Positions 24,955 to 36,279 of a DNA stretch of 64,000 nucleotides are shown piece by piece. The first letter of the stretch is position 1. Each line of letters opens with the position of its first letter. Under the pieces are notes generated by a model. The model did no database searches. It saw only the letters and a program-made list of their open reading frames with translations, and had not been told where the DNA came from. The DNA comes from Schizophyllum amplum. Its lineage: Eukaryota > Basidiomycota > Agaricomycetes > Agaricales > Schizophyllaceae. The stretch spans positions 434,001-498,000 of the forward strand of contig VDMD01000020.1 in NCBI GenBank assembly GCA_007026445.1, read 5' to 3'. The position numbers were made by a program, and so were the translations under genes.

Positions 24955-25527
24955 GTGAGTAGACCCTCAACCATAGTATAGACTGGTTGAGGGTGCAATG
25001 CGCAAGGAGGACGCGATGCAGGAGAGTGGGGGGCAGGACGAAGGCTGGAGGCTGGAGCTGACTTAGAAATTTCTTCTCCTCATATTGATAGCGTCTTTTT
25101 TACGTTTATCTTCTTATGTTACTCCTACCTTCGTTCTCGGTCTCTTTGCTCAAGTATACGCATTCTGACACCTGTTTCTCGTTCTCGAAGGCATGCGCTC
25201 GACGTCCGATTGGGGAAAGGCTACACGATCACGTGCCATTATTGCAGTTCAAATCCGCGCACCCGCGCACACCGTCGTCTCTCAAGCAGCACGTGCAGAG
25301 AGTCAACTCGAAGTGGTGAGAGCATACATTATACTACATAGATGAAGGACTGTGCTGTTGAGATAGATGAAGGACTGTGTGCGTATACGAGCGAGTCAAG
25401 TACAATCACAATACAAATACGAAAGACGAGGCGGAGGGACCAGCCCCCAAATGTTTGGTACAGCGTGTTCTCGGAGCGTGCCGTTGGCGTGTCGTTGATG
25501 GAGAGACTATAGGGAGTGTGGCAGAGA

Positions 25528-28081
25528 TTACGAGCCGGGAGCAGCCCTCTTCTTCTTCTTCCTCGGGTTCGAGCCGCAGGCTCCACAAAACCACCGTGTC
25601 GTATTGGTACCATCGGGACCGAGTTCATCCCTAACGCAGTTCTTATGAAACTGCAGAGATACGAATGTGAGCGAACTCCAACTTCCCATCATAGCTCAAA
25701 AAACCCACCACCTTGACTGTGCATTGATAACCTCTACACAGTATCGTGCCTCCTTCATCTCCTAGATGCGCAACACGCTCGCAATAGCAAACATTGTTGA
25801 TATACAGGGATGGCCCGGGTACCAACTCTTGTCGACGACGCTTTCCCACTCGTAGTGCCTGCCCCGCAGGCGTTGATGCGACACTGGTATGGTCGGGCAG
25901 TGGACCGACATCTGCTTTGAAACGCATCTCAGCGGGCGCTTTACTGATGACTACAGGGGTGTACTTACCAGCAGGCGTGTCCGCGCTGTCCTCGTGCGCA
26001 GGAGCCAGATGCTCGGCAGCTGTGGAAGGCGCCAAATCGGAGGCATCCGCAGGAGCTACAGACTCGTCGGCGACATGGACTGCTGATGGCGATGGCAATT
26101 CTTCATCGTCTGACAAGCTGGCTTTGGAGCCGTCGAGCGCGTTGATGTGCTTCGTCAAAATATCTATGAAGCCGGCATGGTCGGTGGGGCTGTCTCTGAG
26201 GTACAACGCTTCGCGAAGATCACAGATACACGGCTTGAGCTTCTCGAAGTACGGGTCGATGATATTGTTGAGGAAGTTGCCAAAGGTGTCTGCGTTCGGT
26301 CGCTTACGTCCCATGACGGTCTGCTTGTAGCTTCCAGCTTTGGACTTGTTCTTGTCCATCCAATCGCCCGCCACGGATTCTAGGACGTTGAACTTGCGCG
26401 GTTTCGCTTCAGCGCCTTCGTAGACCATTGCCACCCAAATGATCACGAGCAAGAATGAGTCCAAGTCGTGATAGTACTCATGCCTTATGAATTGCCCGTC
26501 TGTGAGGAGCTCCGCCGATATGAAGAAGGTCTGAGCCTACATCATGTAAACGACTGGACGAACTTGTAGCCATGAAATACAAGACTCACACTTTTTAAGC
26601 CCGTCGACGCGGTCTCGCGCTCTTGCTCAATATCTATGGCGTAATTCAGATCGATAAGAGCGCCTCGACGTTTGCCAGAGTCATCCGTATACGCGACGAT
26701 GTTCTTGTCGCATATGTCTGCATGAAGAATCTTGGCATCATCATATAGCGATTTGTGCGCTGAAAATCAATTAGCTAACAAGCCTTCGACATGTATTGAA
26801 TCACTCACTCTGAACGGAGTCGCGCACTATTGAGAGAAAGTCGGATGGACTGGTGTAGCTCTCAAGTGGATCGTAATATTCCGTCATGACCAAGCGAGTT
26901 AGCTCTCGTGTGTCTGTATGCTGTATCTTGGGAAGCAGTGCCTGGCGGATGTGCGCCGTTGAGACTCGAACGCCTCCATGCTGTACAAATTCGAAGCCGA
27001 GGACAGTGGGTATGCCGGTAACTTTAGCCTGACGCGCCTTTCTAAGCAAATCAGCTTCAGTATAGATTCTGCTGCGGTCTTTCCACGAATTCTTGATGAC
27101 CACATGCTTTCCAGTTGCAACTTTCCGGCAAAGCCAGCAGACCGTTGCAAGGCCGCGGATACATGGCCGATGGCAGATGGTCTTCACGTACTGGTACTTT
27201 ACGCCTTCGACGAATACAAAGCGATTCCCAGCGATCTCCTCTTCGACCATCGGATCGTATCCCAGATAGATTTTGTCTGCCAGCGAGAGTCCGATCACGA
27301 TGCGAAGGAAGAACAACGGTTCGTCGTGTACGTTAGCTGTCCGCGACCGAAGACAACCAGAGCGATCGTAGTAGTTTATCCAGACGCTTTCGCCGCCGAT
27401 ACCACAGCCGATGTGAAAATGCCGGGTGTCTTGCACAGAGAGTACGTTCAACGCACCATCGTGCAGTTGCTCGACTATCTGACCTTCGAGTTTGGCGTTG
27501 CATTTGATCTGGACATCAGCACGAACGGACTTCCAAGACACCGTCGGCAAAGCCAGCCCCACAATGTCAGGTTTACGGTCCATGCCAAGGGTGGCATCGG
27601 GCAAGCTGCAATGGCGAAAATCGGCCGACCAGCGTCGATATTCCGGTTCAGGCCGCTTGTCCGCCGGCTCGGCGTGTTCGTTGTTCTCATGCCATATACG
27701 TCTCGCAGTTCCGGCTATGCTCTCAAGTAATTCGGCGACGGCGACCTCTTGATGAGCCTCCAGGAAGTTGGGACCTTGCCACCGTCCAGAAGCAGCGCTG
27801 TACAGTGGGGACGGCCCGGCCGTGAGAGCATCATAGACTTCTCCGACAGAGACAGGGAGTGCATGGTCGGGGAAGATGTGTTCAAGCAAATTCGGGACTT
27901 TGCAACGAGTGGCGTCGCCTCTGAGTTCGTTGTGAATGAGTCCGTCGACCTGCTTGTGGTGCGAGAAGTCTTGCCCATTTAAGGGATCGTCCACTGTACT
28001 CGCTGACTTGAGTACCGCGTCCGGTGTGGAAGAGACCTTGGTGGAGCGTGGGCTCATGATGATCGACTTCAAAGCGTCCAT
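25528..28081 (-). CDS. FunK1-type protein kinase D (type II) with C-terminal ING-like PHD finger
   Basis: Exons are 28081-26809, 26759-26590, 26536-25969, 25911-25709 and 25650-25528 (2,337 nt, 778 residues, frame open). Residues 171-172 (PD) and 191-193 (QIK) are PD-(D/E)xK-like motifs, preceded by RRWSADF and followed by FHIGCGIGGESVWINYYDRSG. Kinase: VVIK (Lys330), ILHADICDKN (Asp439, Asn444), LIDLN (Asp461). A linker leads to a PHD finger, C4HC3: C712, C714, C729, C734, H740, C743, C760, C763. The C-x-C start, C-x4-C and H-x2-C spacing match the ING subclass. The Trp that normally precedes FH is Val (KVFHKNC), so classical H3K4me3 recognition is doubtful. The tail NPRKKKKR is basic. The fourth exon's 57-nt upstream intron stays open if retained. 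It is divergent from FunK1 E. Confidence 0.87.
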
Positions 28082-28566
28082 TGTCGTGCCAGATGTGGCT
28101 GCGCCGAGAGTCGGAAGCCGTTAGATGTAGGGTTGTCTGTATATGAGGAATACGCACTTGAGCGCCGATCAGCCAGCAGAGACAGATATGAGAGATTGCC
28201 ACCGCTGTATCGGGAGGTGGTGGAGGTTGAGAAAGAGCACCGAATAATGGCGGTGTCTCGAGAACCCAACGCTTTACCTAATCACGTGGCTGTTTCAACA
28301 GACGCCATACACGTGCAGTTGCGTTACTAATGGAGTCACAGTCACAATCGCGCTTTGATCATTGACTGCCACCATCGCCTCCACCTATTCTCATTGGTGC
28401 CTCGGTCTTCGTCTTGCAGAATAACGGAGATACTAGCCTCTCATCCAGCCACCAGAATCTCTCTAGTATCTTGACAGCAAGCCGTACCACAGTGCTTTGT
28501 GCGAAGTGCGCCACGTGTTTTGTTGTCAAAGCCCTCTCACATGACTCACGCCTTTGTAGTCTGATC
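28082..28566. promoter_or_regulatory. Divergent promoter between FunK1 D and FunK1 E
   Basis: This 485-bp interval separates opposing starts. CACGTG boxes lie at 28283-28288 and 28310-28315. The frame upstream of FunK1 E stays open to 28,414, but I chose the ATG at 28567 because protein similarity to A and B does not extend beyond it. Confidence 0.45.
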
Positions 28567-30883
28567 ATGTCCTTCCACAAAGTTGACTGCCGCGGCGCGG
28601 AATATACGCCTTGCGACGCGAGTAATACCAAATCTTGCACATGCGCAGACGAGATCAAATCAGACTCTCGCTATCCTTACTCCCCTCTATCTTCTCCGAT
28701 CCTACACACTCTCCCGACACGCCACCACATGGACAAAGACTCTGCCCTAGATGTCGAGAAGACCTCGCTGCTCGTGCCCGGAATCGTGCACCACGGCCTT
28801 TTCTCCAATGACAAGTTCGCCATCACCCCCAGGACTATCCTCATCGAGCTCGACCAGGTCTTCTACGATCTGGGTAGAAGAATGTGGCTACAATACCCGA
28901 CTCTCTGCGCATCACCTGTCCACACACCACGGGAGTACGCGCTGATTAACTTCCTCAACGACTTCACTCGCGCCTGCTGTACGATCTACGCGAACAAGGC
29001 TCACCCGCTTCCAGTCTGCGCTCGCCAGTGGGTCGTCACCGACAGCACCCGGATCTTGTCGAATGGAGACGCCGTTTCAACGCTCGGCATCGCTCTCGCA
29101 GATGCAGGTCTGAGCGGCGTTCAGTGGTCCGACGTCCTGTGCGACGTTCAGGTCGCCTCGACCGCGACTGACATGCCTGAAGTTATGCAGCGACTCTCGA
29201 GTGGGGCCGCGAACGTGTTCATGGCACAGGAAGACCGTATGTCTCATGTTGGAATCGCCCTCGCTGGCGATGACCTACAGATCGCGTACTTCGATCGCGC
29301 CGGACGTGCTCTGTCTGGCGTATACAACATTCACGAACATGCCGTCTTCTTCGCTCGCACGATCATGGCTCTGACAATCCTCGACAAGTCTCTCATCGGC
29401 AAGGATATGTCCATCGTATCGCGAGACGGGCGTCGTTTCGTGACGGTCGGGGGCTTGGAGTATGAGATCGTCGAGACCTTGTCGATGACGAAAAGCATCC
29501 GAGGGCGGGGAACGATATGCTGGCGCTGTCGACGCTCGGACAGTGACGAGGACTTCGTCATAAAAAATGTATGGGCAGACATGCGGCGAACACCTTCTGA
29601 AGGCGAATTATTGTCGGAGGCGAGGGGGATTGCAGGTATCGCCGACCTAGTATGCGACGAGGCTGTCCTGCGACCAGATGGGCGGCCGTGCAACACCGCT
29701 TGGGTATTGGACATGTTCGCCGGTGTCGACGGACTCTCGGGCCGATCCCATCTGGAGCTGCGGCGGCTGGTCCTTCGCCCATACGCGAGACCACTGGCGG
29801 AGTTCTCGTCGAAGGACGAGCTCCTTCGCGTTTTTCGCGACGCGGTTGCAGGTGAGCTGCTGCATTGTTGATTGCAAATTGTTATACTGACATCGAGTAA
29901 GCACACGGAGATCTGTACGAGCGTGAAGATATCTTGCATTGCGATATTAGCGACAACAACATCATGATCCGCCAACAAGCAGGATCGAAATTCCGACGAG
30001 GACTTCTCATCGACCTCGACTGCGCTATCAAAGTCACCGACGTTCCTGGCAAGCTCAAGCAAGGCTATTCAGCTCGCAGAACGGTGGGTTGGACTTCTTC
30101 ACGAGGGAGGGTATCGACTGACAAACTCATCTCCAGGGAACCATTCCTTACATGGCGTACGATGTTCTCTGGGGTTGCGTGAGGCGGGGGCCATGGCACG
30201 ACCTCGAGTCGTTCATTTATGTGCTAATGGTCGTATGTGCGAGCTATTCTGGCCCATCGAACACGCCACGCAAGAACTTCGACCTGCGAGCATGTCCTCT
30301 GGCTCCTTGGCTCGAGGGAGACGCGAATCACAAATGCAGAATCATGATGGGCTTCGACGATGTTGCGTTCCGCACGTTTCTCGACAGTGTATTTGACCCT
30401 TATTTCGACGACTTGAAGGACCTGGTATGCGACCTGCGAGCGGTTATCCTGCGCACTACGAATGAAGAACTTGACGAGCGCCAACTTCCATGCCATACCG
30501 ACGTTCTCTCCGTTTTCGACCGCCATATTCGAGCAAGACAGGCTGCCCTTGTCATCTCTGCGAACACGCAGTTGGAAACTGGCCGCTCACCCTCTGTCGA
30601 CGGGGACAACGATCCGGAACGTCGGAAGAGAAAGAGGGGCGGTGTACGCCCGAAGGCGCCTGACACCGCGAAGCCGCGGGCTTCACGAACGCGGGGCAAG
30701 GCAGCGTCGTCGTCGTCCGAATACAGCGACGACTCGGAGCGCACTTTGGTGGCGCATGGGCGCCCTGCGAAGAAGGCGAAGACGGTCGCAGATGCTGAGA
30801 ACGTCGTTGGATGGGAGCGCAGTCCTGATACAGGACGCCTGATTCGCTGCTGGAGACGGAGGAAAGTCGACCACCTCGCCTAG
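28567..30883 (+). CDS. FunK1-type protein kinase E (type I)
   Basis: Exons are 28567-29851, 29902-30083 and 30137-30883 (2,214 nt, 737 residues). Motifs: EDFVIK, ILHCDISDNN, LIDLD, GTIPYMA. The N-terminal region has the same order of blocks as A and B (QWVVTDSTRILSNGD, MAQEDRMSHVG, AYFDRAGR) with no PD/QIK pair, so the nuclease-like site is also eroded. It is the most divergent type I member across the first ~690 residues, but its last ~45 codons and the DNA beyond read identically to FunK1 B, a sign of gene conversion or recombination. An alternative start is 28730 (MDKDSALD), which would drop the Pro/Ser-rich leader that aligns loosely with B. Confidence 0.87.
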
Positions 30884-31699
30884 TCCCGTGCGTCGCGTTC
30901 GTGGACGCCCGAGCTGGGAGATGCGCTTCCGGGACTCGTGTTCAAGCCGCCGCTCAGCGGATGACTCCGGCATGCATTTACGCCCACGCCGCAGCCGCAG
31001 CCTCCTCTGACGAGAGCGGGCGCGTGCGCGTCCTCCGCTGTACAGCGGCGCGGACCAGCCCACCCGCGTCGCCAATCTCCGTGCGTCGCTTTTGTCGACG
31101 TCCCAACGCCATCCGGGAGGGGAAATCGCGGGATCTGCAGTCAAGCTGCCGCCCACCGCATGGCTATTGTGTCTCTATGACCACGCCGCCGCCGCTCGAA
31201 CGAGAGCACGAGCGTCCGCGAGACGAGCGATACGTCCGCGGAGCACGTCGTGCCCAGGCGGCGCCGTGCATCCAACGGGAGGCGCGGTGAAGGTTAACGA
31301 CTCCTTCACTCGCAGCACTGGTGGTAGAAGACGGGGTTCGGCTGCGCGAGAGTCGTCGGAACCCGGACGAGTTCCACGACTGCGAAATGGTTTCATTGAC
31401 GGGCGTGCGGGCTTGGTGTAATGTATAGTGGTACAATAACTGTATATACGTGTCTCATTATCAGGTCTTCTGAAGCGGAAGCCCTGCTGAGTGTCCGCCT
31501 GAGAGCAATGGTCGCCGGAGAGCAGTGGAGATGTCGGTTGTGGGTCCCCGGGTGTCACGGACGCGTTGCACGTGACGGTACACGACGCGACGGGTTCCGA
31601 ATCTTTTGTTCTCTCCTCTCATCACCCCAGATCTCCTCGTCGACTTCTGAGGCCGTCCTCATTGCGTCGTGCTCCAGGGCCACGATGAAGACACCATAG
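30746..31699. repeat. ~954-bp direct repeat, copy 2 (FunK1 E 3' end)
   Basis: This is the partner of 22,455-23,408. See that entry for the boundaries. Confidence 0.8.
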
Positions 31700-31818
31700 G
31701 ACGTCAATAGCTACGCCACATCGACAGCGACATCAATCTCCCCAGCAGCGACATCGTCCCGGTAGAAGAACCTCGACTCCAGCACAGTCACAACGCCAGC
31801 AATACTATTGGGCCCATT

Positions 31819-33427
31819 ATGTCTATCTTTGGCGCATTCATTGGCACCGAGGGCCTGGAACACTCGAGGAAGTCGACCCAGACGGTGATGCTGAAGGAGC
31901 GGCTTGCGGGGGAGGGCCTGGAGAGCTGATGAAGTTTCCGGGTGAGTTTTGGTTGGTATCTGTGCGTGTTTTGGCTGGTACGTGTACTCCGTCTCGCTGG
32001 GTCGCGCCGGCGCGGGCAGGCAGAGAGGTCTGGCTGGGCTGGATGGGTTGGACAAGATGGAACGCGTCGGGCTATCTGAGGTTAGGAATTGCTTCAAGTC
32101 TCGTTGCGCTTGATCCACTTTCCTCACTCTCCCTGATCCCCACGCGTACCCGCGGCTTGTACCTCCTTGACCTAGGTGTTCGCCCCTTCGTAGTCCACCA
32201 CGTCCACGCATTCTCCCCTCATCATTCGCACTCCTCCTTCATCCTTCGCACCCTGACGCGTCCCCTTGCTCACCCTTCCCCTCATGCCAACGCATCCGCT
32301 TCAAATTCCGCCCTCGACTCTTCAATTCCACCCGTACCCCCTCGCTCTGCGCTTCCTCTTTCCATTTGCCCGACACTTTCCAGTCGCCCAACGCCAACTG
32401 GACACTAACCGCTCTTCTCAGATCCCACCACCTCCATCGGACAGATGAGCGGCGCGTACCTGCGCTCGGGCATCGAGCTCGACACCACCTGCTGTGCTCG
32501 GCGAATCGGTGGGAGCTTGCGTAAGTTGTTGTTTAGGTTGTTTGTACTTGCACCGGTGATGGTCTTTCCCAATGCCTTGCTTCTTTACTACCTTCTTCAC
32601 CTCTTACTGGTTTTCGTGCTCGATCTCTTTGTCGGGCTGCTCTTCGTTCTATCGGGTTCTCACGCCTCGAGCATATCTCATCCCCTCTCACCTAGATCAC
32701 GAATACTCGATGTCCTCAAGTCTGGAACGACAGGCGTATGCGACCAGAACGCGTTCTCGGGCATCGCGTTTTCGGGCATCGCGTTCTCAGCGTCAAAGGT
32801 CAAGGCGGCGGAGGATAGAGCAACCTCAACGTCGGCATCGGGAACAGCGTCAACATTCGCCGCAACAACATCGAAATCCTCAACAGCAACAGCTTATACG
32901 CCGTCCACTTCAACCGCTGGTCCCTCGACCGTTGTCATGCCGTCCTCCTCAACCTGTTCATTAACCCCTGCTGGTCCATCGAAGACACCCGTTCGATCAC
33001 ATGCCCCTACGCCTGCTGCCGCGCGCCGGACGTGACGCTGCTCTTCGACATAGCGCCCGCGGCGGCGCGCGCGAGGGGCGGGTACGGGGAGGAGCGGTAC
33101 GAAAGGGAGGGTGATGCAGGGGAGGGTGATGCAGGTGAGTTGATGATGGTTCGTTGGTGGAATGAAGGGTGGGAGGGAGATGAAGAGTGGGAGGGTGATG
33201 ATGAAGAGTGGCAGAGGAAGGATGGGAGGGGAAGAGTGGAAGGAATGGATGGGACCAGGCTAGGACGCGTTCGCCTCCGGATCCTCTTCAGTCTTTGTGC
33301 CATACACCGACTGTCCTCCTCTCAGGCATACGCTCGCCTCGGCGCTGAGATGGAGGCCGAGCGCCCGGGGTATTGGGTGCGCGTCGACGCCGGGCGGAGC
33401 GTGGAGGACGTGATGAAGGAGGTATGA
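31819..33427 (+). pseudogene. Thymidylate kinase (TMPK) pseudogene 3, most complete
   Basis: Five exon relics run 5' to 3'. 31819-31941: GAFIGTEGL, then HSRKSTQ in the P-loop (the Gly before Lys is Arg), MLKERLAGEG, frame break, MKFPG. 32422-32520: TTSIGQM and AYLRSGIELD, then a deletion that shifts the frame. 32722-32815: TTGVCDQNAFSGIAFS, with FSGIA duplicated and DRY mutated to DQN. 33018-33133: RAPDVTLLFDIAP and RGGYGEERYEREG, the lid-side region. 33326-33427: AYARLGAEMEAERPGYW and VDAGRSVEDVMKEV, ending in TGA. The order and splice borders match a TMPK gene, but the P-loop, the DRY motif and the frame are all broken. No intact TMPK is in the window. Confidence 0.85.
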
Positions 33428-35440
33428 GACCTGGTGAGCCCGTTGACGCGAGGGGTGAAGGGGGAGAGTGAATGAAGGTAGGTGCGCGAGGCATGCCTGA
33501 TGTTTCGACCGCCCGGCGAGCAGATTGTATCCTGTAAGACTGTATGTACTTCAGCGTCTATTACAATAAGTACATACTTGGTCTTCAAGCCCACTGCAGT
33601 CTGTATAGCCAGCTCGCACTCCATCTGTTCAGGTGTCACCACGGGCCGCGGCAACTCAACGGCCCGGATGGCACGGGAATTTGTCATCCCATATCAAGTC
33701 TCCGACTGCTCTTGTTCTCTTGTTCTTCCCCTCAAGGTTATAAGAGCTCTGCTTGCTGTCCGTGTGTCGCCTCTTGCCCCGCTCGTTCGATGACGAAAGC
33801 TGCTCTCGTTGCCGGTCGATGTCGATTTTGAAGCATGGTCTGCCTACCGACCGGCGACGATGGCGACGACGACCTTACGCGCTGTCCTCTCGATGCAGCC
33901 TACTCTTTCTTAGTCGTTGCCTACAAGCAGCAGCGACGTCGGGACGATGGCTGACGGTAGCCTCGTCCTGCGGATTCAAAGAGCGCGCATATGCGAAAGC
34001 GAGCGCATATATGCACTCCTGAGGTACGTGACCCGCCCTCGTCCTCGTTTGTCCTCCTGATTATTGTACAGCGCGTCTGGACTATGCGTCAGCCATCGAT
34101 GAGGAGGGAGTGCAGGGATGGAGGCATCGCCGACGATGGCCGTGGGTTTAGGACAATGGATCGACTGGACCGCCTCGCCGAGACAAGCGAGCGAGAAGGC
34201 CCGACTGCATCACCTCGACGCGCCATGTCGGTACTCGTAGCACCCGTCGGCTGCGGGCCTTTCGACGCGTCCCGGCTGGACGACACCATATGTCCCTCCA
34301 GCGCCTGGGTGTATCGCGCGCGCCAGGCTGCCTCCTTTGCCGACGTGCGCGAACATGGAGCTCTCCAACTTGTCGGACAAGGACACCTCCATTTCAACGA
34401 GCAGATCACGATCTCGGCCTCTCCTTATATGCGTGCCGACATCCTCATGCACAACTCGCTGCTTCACAAGATGCCCTTTCCCAATTCCATTTTGGTCTGT
34501 GGCAATGGGCGGCCGCATATGCGATATCTGCATATATGCCGCTTCTGCCGGGAGACTCCGTCGGACAGCGAGCGACCGGAAGCCACAGCGTCAACCATGG
34601 ATATCGCGCTTGCCTCGTATGGAACAGTCCGCTTCCCCGCTTCCCCGCGTGGCCGGCAGCTGTCGAGCCTTAGGCATGGCTTGCGTTGGTCTTCCGGCTG
34701 ACCAACGTCGGTCCTTACGCGTAGCCGGTGTCCGCGTCCCTGCGTGAGGTCTCCTCGCATGGTCGACATCCGACCTCAAGGCAGTCGCAGGGTTGACGTC
34801 CGATGTCGCGAGAGGTCGACGGCCGTCCTCTCGCAGGGTTAGCGTTCGTCGTCCTGCAACGTTCAATCCACCAATTGCGCAACGTCGACATTCGTTGTCT
34901 CGCAGAGTGGCCGTCGGTGGCCGTGCTGGCTTGCCCGGCGCCGTCTATCCCAGCGGATAGCCCGAAGTCGGTATCCTTGCAATCCGATGTTGCTCCCGTC
35001 GGAGGCTTCTCGTCAGGCGACGACGGCGTCTTCACGCACGGGATATCGATGTCCTCGCATGGGCGACGCCAGGCCCTTCTCATAAGCGACATCGCGTATC
35101 TCGCATGTTCGAGTGGCCTCTTCGCAAGGTCGATGATCGTCTCTTGACGGCGTCGTATCCTCGATGCATCTGCAATCGCTCGTCTCCTCCTTTCGATGCC
35201 GGCCAGCTTGTAGATCTACCTCCATTGTCGGGCAGCGCTCGTCCACTGTTGGGCAGGACGAGCAGAATTGCCGCAGGGCGTCTTGCAGGTTCGCTTGTCA
35301 TCGTCCAGACCTTCTTATGGGCAGCAGGATCGCTTGTCGTCGCCCAAGTCTTCGTATGGTCAGCCATCGCCATTTAGCGTCGCATGTCTTGTCAGCCGTC
35401 GTCGTCTGCCTACGTCCGACTGGCGTCTGTCTTCTCGGCT
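33428..35440. other. No recognisable gene; degenerate repeat-rich DNA
   Basis: There is no ORF with recognisable domains; the longest (33991-34701, +) overlaps others on both strands. GCGCATAT and CGCATATG motifs cluster at 33,980-34,015 and 34,510-34,540. From 34,740 on, GTCGACATCCG and CGCTTGC-GGTCGAC-like words recur irregularly. They look like a decayed minisatellite that continues into the inverted arm. Confidence 0.5.
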
Positions 35441-36279
35441 TGCCTTCGGCGTCCTGGTATTGTTATCGACCTCTTCGCGCGGTCGACAGTCATTCGCTTG
35501 CGTAATCGACAACCGCTCGCTTGCATGGTCGGCATCCGTTCGCTTGCGTGGTCGACTATACATGGCTCTCAACCGACGTCTAAACTGTGAAAGTCGTCAA
35601 CCAGCGTCTCATACGCTGTACATCGTGACGGCCCGCGCCGAGCTCCTTCAGAGACACTCGGGGACTCGCATTTCGCACACCTTACGCGGCCAGCGAGAGC
35701 TTGCCTAGGGGCGTGGCAGGGGAGGGCAGAGGTGAGTTCGCCTGTGCTAGGAGTTGCGCGTGTAGGGGTTGCGCGTTTGATAGTGTGGCTGACGCGGGTG
35801 GAGATGGTGCTACTGATGATTATTATGAACCGGGCAGGTCCAGTATCAGCGTTGTCGAAGATGTAACCTTTGGTCGCTCGGGGTACCTTCGAGAACTTGG
35901 GGTACCTTCGGGTGCTTTGGGTAACTCCGGTGCATGCGCGAACTATCGGTCACCTGGACGTATCGTTCGTCATGCGAAAGCCTCGTCGATGTTGCACGAA
36001 GTAGCCTCTGGTATGTCGCATCGCCGACCTTGCTGGCTAATGTACTTCAGACGACTTCTACCTCGCGCGGGCTGAGGGGGTCTTCTTTTGGGTGGTCGTG
36101 TTGATGCTGGCGGGTCTGATGCGCTAGACTGTCGTCGGTCGAACGACTCTCAGCGTCGTCGGTCGAACGACTCGCATCGTCTCCGGACGGACGCGGAGTT
36201 GAGGACATGGTGGCTGCTCAGTTCGCCCGGTGTATTGCTAGTCGCATATCAAGGTAGGTGAGTACGTACGGTTTGCTAG

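Noticed and set aside
33991..34701. 236-codon ORF in the repeat-rich region
   Set aside because: Several antisense ORFs of similar length overlap it; no splice signals, motifs or homologous copy.
34740..35600. CRISPR-like or telomere-like repetition of GTCGAC-containing words
   Set aside because: Spacing and units are irregular, there are no uniform spacers, and the organism is eukaryotic. It is better explained as a decayed minisatellite.
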